A stretch of 64,000 bases of DNA from Colias croceus (GCF_905220415.1 NC_059538.1:806001-870000), one strand, 5' to 3'. Positions 11,351 through 23,193 are shown, numbered from the stretch's first letter. Notes: generated by a model from the sequence alone, not told the origin. A program made the numbers and translations.

Positions 11351-11880
11351 GTCATCCCGCCAAAACCTTTTCAATTTGGCAACTTTATTTGCAAGTTATA
11401 AAACAGTATTGTAAATATACAAGTATTTTAATAATAGAGTTCATCTATAGGTTCCTAATAAATGATATAAGGAAGTAACGTTTGTGAGGTTGTTGTGGGT
11501 AATCAATTTCTGGCTGAACTGTTTGTCTGTATTTTTTCACGAATAGACTCTTTTATCCTGAGTTGACTTGGGCGTGACAAGGGCTAATTCATGATAAAGA
11601 TATTTAGACATATTTCAGTGCAATTTTAAGATGTTGTTTGTTTAAAATCTAATTGGAACGAAGTTCCTTATTGTTTTTTTTAATATTAAATCCGAGGCAC
11701 GATCGATTATAATCGGTTCAGAAGGTGAAAACGTAAAAGGAAAACAAAGGTCCTATCAAAATAAAACAAAGAAATTAAAACAATGCCGAATAGAGTATAT
11801 GTAGTTAATAGCAAAAGGAAGCTTTAAATTATCGTCAATTTTTTTAAATAAAAGAAAATATATTTATATATATCTTCTCT

Positions 11881-12050
11881 TCTAATATATAAAAATCAAT
11901 GCCACTTTTCGTTGTAATTCCATAACTCGAGAACGGCTGAACCGATTTCGATAATTCTTTTTTTATTATATTCCTTGAAGTACGAGGATGGTTCTTATGT
12001 AGAGAAAACGTTAATATGTACCACGGGCGAAGCCGGGGCGGACCGCTAGT
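11881..12050 (+). repeat. SINE-like repeat, family A' variant
   Basis: It begins TCTAATATATAAAAATCAAT and contains GAACGGCTGAACCGATTTCG and CCTTGAAGTACGAGGATGG; it ends CGAAGCCGGGGCGGACCGCT. Related copies are at about 18340-18430, 18795-18890 and 37415-37550. Confidence 0.75.
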
Positions 12051-13086
12051 ATTTCATAAATACCAAGATTTTACATGAAGGCCCTATTGCGAACTCTTGG
12101 TAAACTATGCGTTCTTAGTATATCCGCGACTGGTTACACGTGTCACACTCCCCCACACAAGGCTCAACTCACATCTACACATCGTTTTTATCTTATTATT
12201 TTATGAATCTAGGTTCTTTATAGAATCGCCTGTAGTTGATAGGATATTATTCAAGATGCATTAAAGGCTAAAAAGGAGATGGTTTTTTACTTATCAGATT
12301 TCATTTTAACTGTTAATTTTATGTTTCTGGTTTAAATTAGTAACCCCTACTTTAATTAATTATTGTTGTTAAACTTTGACACCTGTATTAGTAACACCTA
12401 TGTAATATGTAATATCTATGTAATTTTCGTTTCAGATCGAAGGAATTTGTTACAATTTATGCGAAATTCTCTGAATTTCAGCGAAATCTTTTAAGGGCTA
12501 CAATGTATTACGCTTAAATTATTACCGAGGCCTGCGATGTTTTCCCCGTAGACCTTACACTCACGATGAGTTTCAGTTACTTCGTTGCCGGATTTCACGA
12601 TGACATTTGTCACAATATAACTCGCATGTCAAGGGCGCCCAGTCGTTATAAAAAATATAAACTTGCTCCAAATCTGTGGTTTTAATTTGAGGTCTACCGT
12701 ACCGAGTCAACTTGCGACTCGCTGACCTACCACAAAACATGGCCAATGAAGAGTCAATTCGTTGTAGCATGACCTAAAAAATATAAAAAGTGTATTCCAA
12801 TTTTAAAACTCTTATTTTGTTGTCATCGAAACAGTCGACTAAAAATTCGAAGGTTTTTCACACTGATAACATAGAGCGCTAACATTCTCCAGTCATTTCG
12901 ATAAGTGTTTACTTTTGTCTAGAAGAAATAATTTTTTTTATAAGCCAAATACAGCTTTACACTGTTACAACTAACGTAATCGTTAGTTCTTTCAAGTTAA
13001 ACCTGTGTTTCCGACAAGTTGATAAATTCCTTAAAACAGCTGTGTAAGCTAAGGTTTCAACTTATAACATCTTCCTGTCTCTGTAT
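12051..13086. other. Non-coding, one weak minus-strand frame
   Basis: A 65-codon minus-strand frame (12573-12770) has a Cys-rich end, but no splice or start signal makes it convincing. Nothing else is recognised. Confidence 0.4.
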
Positions 13087-13130
13087 TCCTGTTACATTAA
13101 CTTCGGTTTCATCCTGCAATATTCCCACGG
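13087..13130 (+). promoter_or_regulatory. Composite motif, ATTCCCACGG type
   Basis: TCCTGTTA (one mismatch to TCCTRGTA) at 13087-13094 and ATTCCCACGG at 13121-13130, 34 bp start to start. Confidence 0.45.
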
Positions 13131-13219
13131 GGTTTTTATTCCAAAAAAATTGGTGTCCTGTCTGCCACATGCATGCAACCGGTTTGGCTAGTGCGCCTAC
13201 TTCCTGCCGTATTCTGTGA

Positions 13220-13251
13220 TCCTAGTACTCGGGGTATGACTTACACGTGAC
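13220..13251 (+). promoter_or_regulatory. Composite motif TCCTAGTA...CACGTGAC
   Basis: TCCTAGTA at 13220-13227 and CACGTGAC at 13244-13251, 24 bp start to start; GTCA follows at once, giving an overlapping CRE-like TGACGTCA. Confidence 0.6.
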
Positions 13252-13888
13252 GTCATTATAACACATCGCAGCATGGCGCGTACAAGCGTGACGGTTGCCT
13301 TATTGATTGGGCCGCACTTACAAAAGTAAAAAATTTCGTTCGATTAATTATTATTAGGTAGGTACTATTAATATTTGTGTAACATGTAAAAAGATTTGTT
13401 AACATTATTGATGCCGTTAAAACTTCTTTTTAACATTTCCTATATATAAAGCTGAAGTATTTTTCAGTAAAAATAATAAACCTAAGGTTTATTTTATAAG
13501 AAAATATATAAGCTTTACTGAAATTTCTGCACCGTTTAAAAGCTAGGTAAATAAAAAAAGCTCTACCTCTGTATTTTAATATAGGTAATCTAATATTGGC
13601 CGACCAAAAACATTTAAATACTTTTTTGAAAGTTCAAGCGAAGATAAATCCAACACAACAACATTTTATAGTTATCGATGGTACTTATCTATAAGATTTT
13701 CTGTCCTATCTTCATATTAAAAATTATGTGGAACGATAATTTAAAAATTTCAAAAGGATCAAAACTTGTTGTCAGTTCATTTAAAGTAGGTACATAAAAC
13801 AGGCATTTGAAGAATAATAAAATACAATAAAACTACTTACTCTTAAATGATAATATACCTTTACGTGACAAGTTTATAGCTTCAGAAT

Positions 13889-13920
13889 GTCACGTTTTCC
13901 CGGGTCTGAATGTACTAGGA
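13889..13920 (-). promoter_or_regulatory. Composite motif, minus strand
   Basis: Plus strand reads GTCACGTT (13889-13896) then TACTAGGA (13913-13920); 24 bp start to start on the minus strand. Confidence 0.6.
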
Positions 13921-14006
13921 TCCCATCCTGATGCAGGATGCATCAAAATAGCAGGTTGCAGGTTAGTGTAATATTTTATAATTATTTACTAATAATTATA
14001 AAATAT

Positions 14007-14479
14007 CTATACATATAATAAATCTGTAGAAGGGTCAATTCTGTACATTGAAAATATTGAAAAAATAACTAGCAGGGGGTGTTACTGGATCGATACCAAA
14101 CCCAAATATGTGATTAAAAAAATTTTTGTCTGTCTGTCTGTCTGTCTGTCTGTATGTGAAGACATCACGTGAAAACTACCGGTTCGATTTCGATGAAACT
14201 TGGTATAATTATACCTTATTATCCTGGGCGTAAAATAGGATACTTTTTATCCTGGAAAAATACGGAGAAAAAAAATTAATCTCAATTTTTCAGTTATCCA
14301 TAGACCTTGTTCTGTAGTAGGTACCGCGAACACACGTTGCGTATTATTATAGACCTAGCCGTATTTGGGGCCAATAGATATTTATAAGATGTCGTTGTCC
14401 GAGTTACTCAAAATGGAGAAATAAACCATCCACGCAAAGACCGACATCCGCGCGGACGGAGTCGCGGGCGGAAGCTAGT
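14007..14479 (+). repeat. Interspersed repeat, family B
   Basis: It begins CTATACATATAATAAATCTG, has AGCAGGGGGTGTTACTGGAT, a (TCTG)n tract at about 14128-14151, GGTTCGATTTCGATGAAACT, and ends GAGTCGCGGGCGGAAGCTAG. Copies are at 32802-33286 and, reversed and shorter, 40865-41178. Confidence 0.8.
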
Positions 14480-14848
14480 ATAAAATATATCTATTATATT
14501 ACTATATAATAGAGTACCTGCTCGAGTAGATTTGTTTGATACATTGTTAATCTAACTTTTGTTTAATATGTATGGCGTAGTTGCTGAATTTTCAAATTGA
14601 TACGAAATAGTTACTCGAATATTTTTTATGAATTAATTGTTTTATAATCGTTGGCATCATTTTTTCTACAATCAATTACCATAACAGTGATGACTGATGA
14701 TATTTAGAAAATTGCAGTATTTTTTCATCAAATTATTTTTTGAAATCATTTGATGAAAAAATACAAGGCACAATATTTTATCTGATAACTAATAAAATAA
14801 ATAATGTACCAAAAATATACTTTACTCGACAAGTTTTAAAGGCTGAAT

Positions 14849-14880
14849 GTCACGTTTTCCCCGGACTGAATGTACTAGGA
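14849..14880 (-). promoter_or_regulatory. Composite motif, minus strand
   Basis: GTCACGTT at 14849-14856 and TACTAGGA at 14873-14880 on the plus strand; same spacing as the other array units. Confidence 0.6.
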
Positions 14881-15351
14881 TCTCATCCTGATGCAGGAAT
14901 CCAGAAAATATTAACCAACAGATAAATGAAGTTCTGAAACATGTCTCTTTGATCCATTGTCACTTAACATCGAAGCAACCCAAGAAAAAAATTATTAGAT
15001 TTGTATGGATGTTTTTTGATGAACTATTTGTTAAAATTTTCGCTTTTCAAAAAAGCTTATGAAATTCACTTTGGCGTTGTTGCTCTGAGCCTTATTGTTT
15101 TTGATGTACTTGTAAATAGTGTAACTACTTGAGGCGCTTAATATAACCCATATTACAATTAAAATCATTGCATTCTTTAGAAATATTTGAGAAGGCTTAT
15201 TTTTATAAAATTAGTTAGGGCAGGACGAATACGGTTTATTTTTGGTTGGAATAAAAAAAAATTGTGTGATGTCAGTCAATGTAGGTGGTGTCAATAAATT
15301 ACAAAATATTATTTGTACCAAAAATATATTTTACGTGACAACGCTCAGAAT

Positions 15352-15383
15352 GTCACGTTTTCCCGGGACTGAAAGTACTAGGA
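15352..15383 (-). promoter_or_regulatory. Composite motif, minus strand
   Basis: GTCACGTT at 15352-15359 and TACTAGGA at 15376-15383 on the plus strand. Confidence 0.6.
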
Positions 15384-15907
15384 TCTCATCCTGATGCAGG
15401 AACACATCAAAAGTTAACATCAGTATTGTATCAGATAGCCTAGTTAACTTAGGGCAGATCCTTGGTTAAATTGTATCTGTCCAATAAAGTATTACACAAA
15501 TAATATAGATTTCACCTAAAAACTGTCAAAAAGTGGGCAAGTAACACATTTTTAAAATGGTTGTTTACTTAATACGATATTCGATGAATAAATTTCAACT
15601 AAGGATTGAGAAATCGGCCTTTAGTGTAATGAAAATTTTGTCGATAGGGATAGTAGATAGGTTGAATGGTTCTATTGCTTACTTTAGTATAAAGTATGGC
15701 CAAGTTCTCGAATTGTCAGATTGCATTGCAACGAAATTGACGGCTTTTTGATGAAATCTTTGTCAATCATCTGTGGCGTCATTTTTTCTTAATTCTTTTC
15801 TGTACACTATTTAAATCAGCAATAATATTTTGAAATTTGCAGTATTTCTTTAAGATATGATTCTCGTCGTATTACAGTCCTTTATAAATGATTTGCAAAC
15901 TCAGCAT

Positions 15908-15939
15908 GTCACGTTTTCTCCAGTCCGCATGTACTAGGA
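15908..15939 (-). promoter_or_regulatory. Composite motif, minus strand
   Basis: GTCACGTT at 15908-15915 and TACTAGGA at 15932-15939 on the plus strand. The sequence between the two boxes differs from the other units while both boxes are unchanged. Confidence 0.6.
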
Positions 15940-16827
15940 ACTCATCCTGATGCAGGAAACCTCAAAATACAGCAGACACTATTATAATAGGATCTTCTTT
16001 AAATTAGTAACTATATTAATGTCGATATAATATAAAGTACCTACTCAGGTTGATTTTTTTGATCCATTTTCAAACTAACTTTTGTTTAAAATGTATGCCA
16101 AAGTTGCCAAATTGTTAATGGAAACTAGTTATTCGAACTGTTTGGATATTCTATTCTTGCTTTTTCTCGAAAGCTCATAAATGTTTTTAGATGATGCAGT
16201 ATTCTTGTCGTCACAAATGTATACAGAAGATTTTTTAACTTATTATTTGTGGCCAGATTTTTTTTATAATAGAGATACTAATTGAGGCGCGAGGTGCATT
16301 TAAGCATTTAAACTTTAGAAATATTCGAGAAGGTTTATTTTTATTACATTATAGGTCAGGACGATGAAGTTTTATTTTCATTTGGCGGGAAAAATAAATG
16401 GTCAGGGGTGCTAGAGCAGGCACACTGTTCTAGCTCTTTCTACATATTCTGTCACTATTTTTCATACATGGCCCGTATTGTACCATTCCTTTCACACTTC
16501 CCAAGGGTGTGCATCAAAGTTAATGAAATAAAAATGTCATACATCAATGCACAGTGGTATTGAAACTAGAACTTTATGATTGTAGGAATAGAGTCGATTT
16601 TGGATATATACAATTAAGGGGGTTGTAAAGCAACCAAACGTCATGCCAACCAAAAATGTGTACTGTGTTGTATGCAATGGGTTGTAAGTCGCTAAACATT
16701 TGATCGTTGCCGGAATTCCTGGAAGCGTTTGCAAGGGAGAATATTTTCAATAGCCATCCCACTAGGAATGATATTGGAGTGCATCGGGATATATTTTGGA
16801 AATTCAAGCTCCTGTACGCTCCTGGTA

Positions 16828-16858
16828 TCCTAGTAGCGAATGCCCTTTAACACGTGAC
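16828..16858 (+). promoter_or_regulatory. Composite motif TCCTAGTA...CACGTGAC
   Basis: TCCTAGTA at 16828-16835 and CACGTGAC at 16851-16858, 23 bp start to start; followed by GTCACC. A second TCCTGGTA overlaps just upstream (16820-16827). Confidence 0.6.
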
Positions 16859-17668
16859 GTCACCGAGTTCAATGCACCTGTATGGGGTTGTTTTCCCCTA
16901 CGCATAATTGTCACCTCGTGCTTAAGAACGCGAATAAAGTTAAATCACCAATCAACATTTAGTTGATACGTGTAATATTCAAGACCAAATATAAAAAATA
17001 AAATATATGTAAAACTTGATGATATTTTCGATTATACTGTCAGATCAAAAACATAAAATATTGAAATTGACTCGATAGAAAAAATTCACGAAGTTACCTC
17101 TAAATTTCACACTTTTAAGTTTTTTACTTGACATGGTAATGCCTATTATGTTCTTTTTTTCATAAACAATTATATTGAAACATTTGTGAGAACTTTGTCC
17201 GACCACTTTTTTGTAATTACTTATAGTTTTAGTTTAATCACGATAAAACACTTTTGGCGCTTACTATATTTTTAATTACGCAAGAAATCATCTTGCATCG
17301 CACGTTCCGGGAGCTAAAAACATAATTCTATTTCATACATCAGACGCTATCGCTCCGTTGAGACGAGTAGACCATACTCAAATTGCTGTGCCGCGCGCCG
17401 ATTTTTTAATAATATTGTTTCAATATTGTTTTTTTGAAAATGGTACACAACAAAAGAACATTGAAACTTCAGAAACGAGAACTAAAAGAGATTCATATTT
17501 AAATGATATCTAACTAATTTTCGAAGATAAGTTAATATAGTATTGTAATCATATTATTAATAAATAATTATTAGTTATTTATAATAAATAATAAATAATT
17601 ATTTATTAATATGTATTAATAAAAAATACGACTTTCGATTCATTTCAGAAACTTTATGCAGGTGAGTT

Positions 17669-17729
17669 TAGATATTACATAAATATGTAATATCTAATCA
17701 CACTCACACGAATTTATGCATAAATTCGT
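17669..17729. repeat. Two adjacent palindromes
   Basis: First: 13-bp arms TAGATATTACATA and its complement (17669-17681 and 17684-17696) with a 2-bp spacer. Second: a perfect 22-bp palindrome at 17708-17729 centred on TATGCATA. They are 11 bp apart. Confidence 0.85.
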
Positions 17730-18060
17730 TTCCGTGGGCTGAGTATTGACGCGACGATCTTAGGTATACAAACATATATATATATTATATGGATACAAAT
17801 ATTTCATTCATAGTGTTACATCAATAAAATCAAGAAAGATTTATGGTATATTTTTTTATGAATTATTATATTATTACTTATTACCATTACTACTATGATT
17901 ACCTACTACCTATTTGTAGATACCTATGGTTGTTCCAGTAAATAACGTAAATAGGTTGTGAATAGTAGGTATATATAATATAATATATTCACAATCTGTA
18001 TTACTAATCACTGGTGCAGTGATGAGTGAACTCCCATAAATAATTATTATAATCCATACT

Positions 18061-18236
18061 TATATTATAAATGCGAAAGTAACTCTGTCTGTCTGTCTGT
18101 TACTCAATCACGCCTAAACTACTGAACCAATTTGCATGAAATTTGGTATGGAGATATTTTGATACCCGGGAAAGGACATAGGCTACCTTTTATTGCGAAA
18201 TATGTACCACGGGCGAAGCCGGGGCGGACCTCTAGT
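18061..18236 (+). repeat. SINE-like repeat, family A'
   Basis: It begins TATATTATAAATGCGAAAGT, has (TCTG)n, and ends AGCCGGGGCGGACCTCTAGT. Confidence 0.8.
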
Positions 18237-18237
18237 A

Positions 18238-19139
18238 AATTATAAAGTTATACCTGCTCATTATTTGAAATCTATCGTAAAATTAGTGTCAATAAAATTT
18301 CGCGTTTCGCGTTGTCATGTTATCACGTGTTTTTTCAATTCTTTTTTTATTGTATCCCTTGAAGTACAAGGATGGTTCTCATGTAGAGAAAACGTAAATA
18401 TGTACGGGCGAAGCCGGGGCGGACCGCTAATTACAAATAAAATACATATCATTCACTAGCTTTCCGCCTGCGGCTTCGCCCGCGTTTTCAAAGAAAAACC
18501 CGCATAGTTCCCGTTCCCGTGGGATTTCCGGGATAAAACCTAGCCTATGTTACTCGTGGATAATGTAGCTTTCGAATGGTGAAAGAATTTTTAAAATCGG
18601 TCTAGTAGTTTATGAGCCTATTCATTACAATCAAACAAACAAACAAACAAACAAACAAAGTTTTCCTCTTTATAATATTAGTGTATGTATAAATAATTAT
18701 AAAGTTATACCTGCTCATTATTTGAAATCTATCGTAAAATTAGTGTCAATAAAATTTCGCGTTTCGCGTTGTCACGTTATCACGTGTTTTTTCAATTCTT
18801 TTTTTATTGTATCCCTTGAAGTACAAGGATGGTTCTCATGTAGAGAAAACGTAAATATGTACGGGCGAAGCCGGGGCGGACCGCTAGTTACAAATAAAAT
18901 ACATATCATTCACTAGCTTTCCGCCTGCGGCTTCGCCCGCGTTTTCAAAGAAAAACCCGCATAGTTCCCGTTCCCGTGGGATTTCCGGGATAAAACCTAG
19001 CCTATGTTACTCGTGGATAATGTAGCTTTCGAATGGTGAAAGAATTTTTAAAATCGGTCTAGTAGGTAGTTTATGAGCCTATTCATTACAATCAAACAAA
19101 CAAACAAACAAAGTTTTCCTCTTTATGATATTAGTGTAG
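18238..19139. repeat. Recent tandem duplication, 457-bp unit
   Basis: 18238-18694 and 18695-19139 are nearly identical head-to-tail copies. Each holds ATTATAAAGTTATACCTGCT, a family A' part (to about 18430 / 18889) and a reversed family A copy (18456-18686 / 18911-19135). Differences are few: CATGTT versus CACGTT, GCTAATT versus GCTAGTT, an extra AGGT, and the number of CAAA repeats. Confidence 0.9.
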
Positions 19140-19842
19140 ATTAGTGTAGACAAACACTATGAATAGGGTTGCCAACTTTTTTTACAAGAAATAAAGTACG
19201 TATATTCATAATTCATTATTCAGGTCTATGAAGATTATTAAACAGTATTTTAGCAAAACAAACATTATTTATTGTAGTGTGTGCCCTCTGACTAAATAAA
19301 AAAAATTGTGAGCGTCTAAATGTAACACATAATAATGTGTCTGCACTCTCTCACTGATGCTGAAAACAGTCTTTTGTATAAGTACTTTTTTTTTGTTAAA
19401 CAGTAAAAAGTATAATTTAGTGAAAAACAGTAGAATACTGTTTGGCAACCCTAAGTATGAATACACTCGCGAATGCAAATTCTGGTTTTGTGCGTGTTTC
19501 CACTTTCAACTATCAAGTGACGATTTATTTATTTGTTATGTTTCGTAATTATTATGGTCAAATATTAATAACGAAACAAATTATTATGGACTCGATATTT
19601 TATTGTTTCACGGTAGTCGTCTTGTCGTTTGCTCAAGAACGTGAAATTGAATGATAATTATTTTTTTTTTATAAAGTCAAAACCATTTTCTTTCAAATAA
19701 AAACTTGTTTTTATTGAAAACAAAAATCAGAGTGTTGCTAGGAATAAGTATAACATTAAATAGTAATGTTAGGATATCGAAACATTTTTGTATAGGCCTG
19801 AACGTTATAGTGGAAACGCGCTCTAAGATCTGAGTAATATAC
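19140..19842. other. Non-coding, nothing recognised
   Basis: Three overlapping frames of 63-70 codons exist, on both strands, none with coding features. No repeat was matched. Confidence 0.45.
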
Positions 19843-20226
19843 ATGTCGTGGCCATATCGTAGATTTGCTCATTTCATGAAATGGCCAATTTAGTTTGGCC
19901 AGATCGTTAAATTGCCAACGTTTCACGATTTGGTCATCCACATTTGGCCAGATCGTCGATCTGGCCAAACGTGGATGGCCATTTCACGAAATTCGACCAT
20001 TTTTGTTAAAGCGATTCGCTTCTGGCACTCGCCGGCCGCTGCCGCGGCACGCTCGCTTTGCTCGCTCGGCTCGTGCGTTGTTTATTAAAGTCTAACCTAA
20101 CCTATATTTTATACGTTCTGGCCAAATGTCGATGATCAAATCGTGAAACGTTGACGATTTAACGATCTGACCAAACTATGTTGGCCATTTCATGAAATGA
20201 GCAAATCTACAATATGACCACGACAT
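19843..20226. mobile_element. Foldback MITE with inverted arms of about 95 bp
   Basis: The left arm (19843 to about 19939) begins ATGTCGTGGCCATATCGTAG and the right arm (about 20130-20226) is its diverged inverted copy ending CACGACAT; both hold GATTTGCTCATTTCATGAAA or its complement. A second, internal palindrome lies at about 19935-19978 (TTTGGCCAGATCG / CGATCTGGCCAAA between CATCCAC and GTGGATG). A GC-rich core (20020-20075) holds CGCTCGCTTTGCTCGCTCGG. No clear target duplication or coding capacity. Confidence 0.8.
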
Positions 20227-20289
20227 ACACACCACTAGATATGCAAATATTTCTCCAAGCTAATTTACCTTGTACTAATATTATACTAA

Positions 20290-20504
20290 TGTTGTACTAA
20301 TATTGTAAATGTGAAAGTAACTCTGTCTGTCTGTCTGTTACTCAATCACTCCTACTGAACCAATTTGCATGTAATTTGGTATAGAGATATTTTGATACCC
20401 GAGAAAGGACATAGGATAGGTTTTATCCCGGAAATCCCACGGGAACGGGAATTATGCGGGTTTTTCTTTGACTGCGCGGGCGATGCCGCGGGCGGAAAGC
20501 TAGT
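20290..20504 (+). repeat. SINE-like repeat, family A
   Basis: It holds a (TCTG)n stretch, GGAAATCCCACGGGAACGGG and ends GATGCCGCGGGCGGAAAGCT. Confidence 0.8.
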
Positions 20505-22790
20505 ATATAATAAATATAATATAAACACAACAATATAACATTCATTCAAATCATACAAACAAACAGACATAAACACACAGGCAGAATTTTTTTACGGATT
20601 CGTGCTCTATACTGTTTCCCTAATATTGTTTTTTTGAATATATTACATACATACTTACACTTTTTTACTGTTTTATTATATACGTATAGATTATCATCAA
20701 TAATTATAAATAAAAAATAATAATAAATTATCATATTACATAATTTGCCATGATTTCAACTTCACTGTTTTATATAATTATTTCATTAATATACTAACTA
20801 CCGAAAATACGCGTAGAACGAGCGAAGAATATTGTGTTTAATTTAGCGTCCGATGAACTTTACGTAAGTACGATGAGCCGGGTGCGGAGTGTATGATGGA
20901 AGAAAGATTGCGCGCGGCATGGCGCGCTAGGGCGGGGCCCATAACTTTAGAAATTCTCTGCCTTTATGCCCACTCTTAATGAACTAAATTAATAATTTAT
21001 TTATATTTTGCTCAAAGGTCCTTTAGGATAATGTGATTTTTTGTGAATTGGGTCGAGAATCGAGATGGTCTGAAGTTCTTTTTCATACAAACATTACTTT
21101 GAGTGCCCCTTAAAACTGAAACTGCGGTTTTGCCATGGGCCAAGTTTCTGTCAATTTCTTTGAATGCAAGTGCATGGGATGTCAAGGCTCTAAGAGGTCA
21201 ACGTACACTGGTTTCTATAAATAGGTCAGAGCACGGACACTAATTTCCGCGCAAAAACTAGTTTTTTGTGCGACGTCTGAATGCAATTTAACTGTCCACT
21301 CATTAGAGAAATTACTTTGCTAACTTAATTTATCAAATCCGTTTTCGCAGACGCGCAGTTTTCTAGAGGCATCCATTTATCTGGTTTATTTTTTTAAGAC
21401 GCCGAAATAATAGATACTATGTTAGCGTTATTTTGCGTCTTTAAAAAAGGGTTGCGGCCTGCAGATTTGAGCGGACTCAAAATGTTATTTCAGGCTATTT
21501 CAGGCCATAATATATTCTCATAATAAATTTTGCAAATGCCGCTCGTAAGCAATTGTAAAAAAGTAAATTGCGTACCAGTAACGCAAAATTTTCACTCTTA
21601 CGAATTTTATTTGCTGGATAAATTAGGTTATGAGAAAGACTGATAAAGTATTTTTTTTTATTTAGATTTCCAATATATTATTGTAGGTGGCCACAAAGTA
21701 GAAAATTTATTTTCCTTAAAAAAGTATAAGCTAACTTAAAATACAGGAAAACCACGCGTAATGTTCGAAATTTCTACTATTCCAGACAAATTTTAAACAG
21801 CCATATTCCCCTATTTACAGTAACATTGCAATTAAATTACATTCCAACTCAATGCGTTTGCAAAACGCAAGACAATAAAATTTTAAGCAGAAGACGACAT
21901 CGCAGCCAAATTTGGCTGGGAATTGCCTGCAAACTGCTAGAGATAATTGTTAAAATTGTTTTTACTGACATTGGCGTAAATGCAGAAAAGAATACAAGGG
22001 CTTTATAAGAATTCATTTTAAGAACTTATTATGCATTATGACTATATTTACTTATTTAAAAGTATAAAAAAGCCTAGCCTAAATTATTTTTCGTTATAAG
22101 CGCTGCGTTAAAATAAAACCATCTGCCATGGTGACACGTTTTATTTTTATAAATATCTATCTATATTTCAGTGTTGTCAAAAATGACGATCGGATTTTTT
22201 AAATAAAGATAATTATAATTTAAATTAGAGATTTGAACTGATAATTTTAATAAAAATACTAAATGCAACTTTACTATTTTAAAGTTATATTATTAATTAA
22301 AGTGTCCCAATTAAATGAATTGTCCGTTCATAGTCACTGCAAACTATCTGAAACACACAAGGTTTTTTGGAATCACAGCTAAAGGCGAAAAAAACTAAAA
22401 AATGGGTACATCATAAAAATCCGTTTTCCCATGTTCACCGATAACTTGCAGTCAAATGTGTCCTTAGTCTGACAACAATTGTAATACCATTGCCAACAGA
22501 TATAGTTAAAATTTTTGTTTAAGCGCTTGCCAGTTTCTTGCAGCCTTAATAGCGCAATTCGCCTAAATTACTTGTTAAAAAAAATATATCGAATTTATAG
22601 TTTATGCAGAAATTTCGCCTTTTGGCGATTTGGAAGAGGTTAAATTTTTAATGGGAGCAATTATCGTGCCAAAGGATGTTCGTTAAAATTATTGGGATAA
22701 TAGCTTTCTGGCATATAAGATTAGCTTGGTTTAAACCTTAGTTTATTTTTTTCTATTTAAACCATAGCTGTCTTTTTGAAATATGTATCT
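20505..22790. other. Non-coding stretch, partly less AT-rich
   Basis: No coding frame beyond 80 codons. 20820-20950 is richer in CpG (GAGCCGGGTGCGG, GCGCGCGGCATGGCGCGC). The parts 21160-21480 and 22480-22700 are of higher complexity than the rest and may be conserved non-coding DNA, which only a cross-species alignment could show. Confidence 0.35.
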
Positions 22791-23009
22791 ACTAGATTTC
22801 CGCCCGCGGCTTCACCCGCGTTTTCAAAGGGAACCCGCATAGTTCCCGTTCCCGTGGGATTTCCGAGATAAAACCTATCCTATGTGTTTATCCAAGTTAC
22901 CCTCTATATGTGTGCTAAATTTCATTGTAATCGGTTCAGTAGTATTTGCGTGAAAGAGTAACAAACACACACACACATAAACTTTCGCATTTATAATATT
23001 AGTAGGATA
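22791..23009 (-). repeat. SINE-like repeat, family A, reversed
   Basis: Plus strand begins ACTAGATTTCCGCCCGCGGC and ends GCATTTATAATATTAGTAGG. Confidence 0.85.
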
Positions 23010-23164
23010 CATTCTTCACATAAATATGATCGGAATTTGTCTTTTAAGCTATTTGTAGAATGAATGCGAGGGTCTATCTATTAAAAATTAGGTAATACAT
23101 TTATTACTAAATTTATATTTTTGGTTTTATGGCATTCAAATGCTTTATAAATATAAATTTATAA

Positions 23165-23193
23165 AGAATAGAAAAAATTCGATCACGAGGCGG
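23165..23193 (-). repeat. Fragment of the tRNA-like element at 58618-58739
   Basis: GAATAGAAAAAATTCGATCA and CGAGGCGGG match the left end of 58618-58739 exactly and then stop. The fragment may be a truncated copy. Confidence 0.6.

Larger units (their letters stand above)
13850..16400. repeat. Diverged tandem array carrying four like-oriented composite motifs
   Basis: A module of about 90-110 bp, with a GTCACGTT core followed by TACTAGGATCTCATCCTGAT or near variants, recurs at about 13853-13960, 14808-14910, 15316-15411 and 15882-15968. Longer flanking parts also match: 14515-14640 resembles 16030-16150 (CTAACTTTTGTTTAA, ATGTATGGC/ATGTATGCC), and 15040-15250 resembles 16175-16400 (TTGAGGCGC, AGAAATATT, GAGAAGGTTTATTTTTAT). 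The array is therefore an old tandem amplification with units of about 0.5-1 kb, interrupted by the family B repeat at 14007-14479. Confidence 0.7.
16401..18060. other. Non-coding stretch with one composite motif and two palindromes
   Basis: No coding frame. A composite motif lies at 16828-16858 and two long palindromes at 17669-17729. The rest, including 17500-17640 (almost pure AT), holds nothing I recognise. Confidence 0.5.

Noticed and set aside
13850..16000. CRISPR-like spaced direct repeats
   Set aside because: The units are 0.5-1 kb apart and diverged, in a eukaryotic genome; they are an old tandem array.
18193..18459. 88-codon frame, partly repeated at 18722-18916
   Set aside because: It reads through repeat ends (the GRSRGGP words are translations of GGGCGAAGCCGGGGCGG), and the second copy is due to the tandem duplication.
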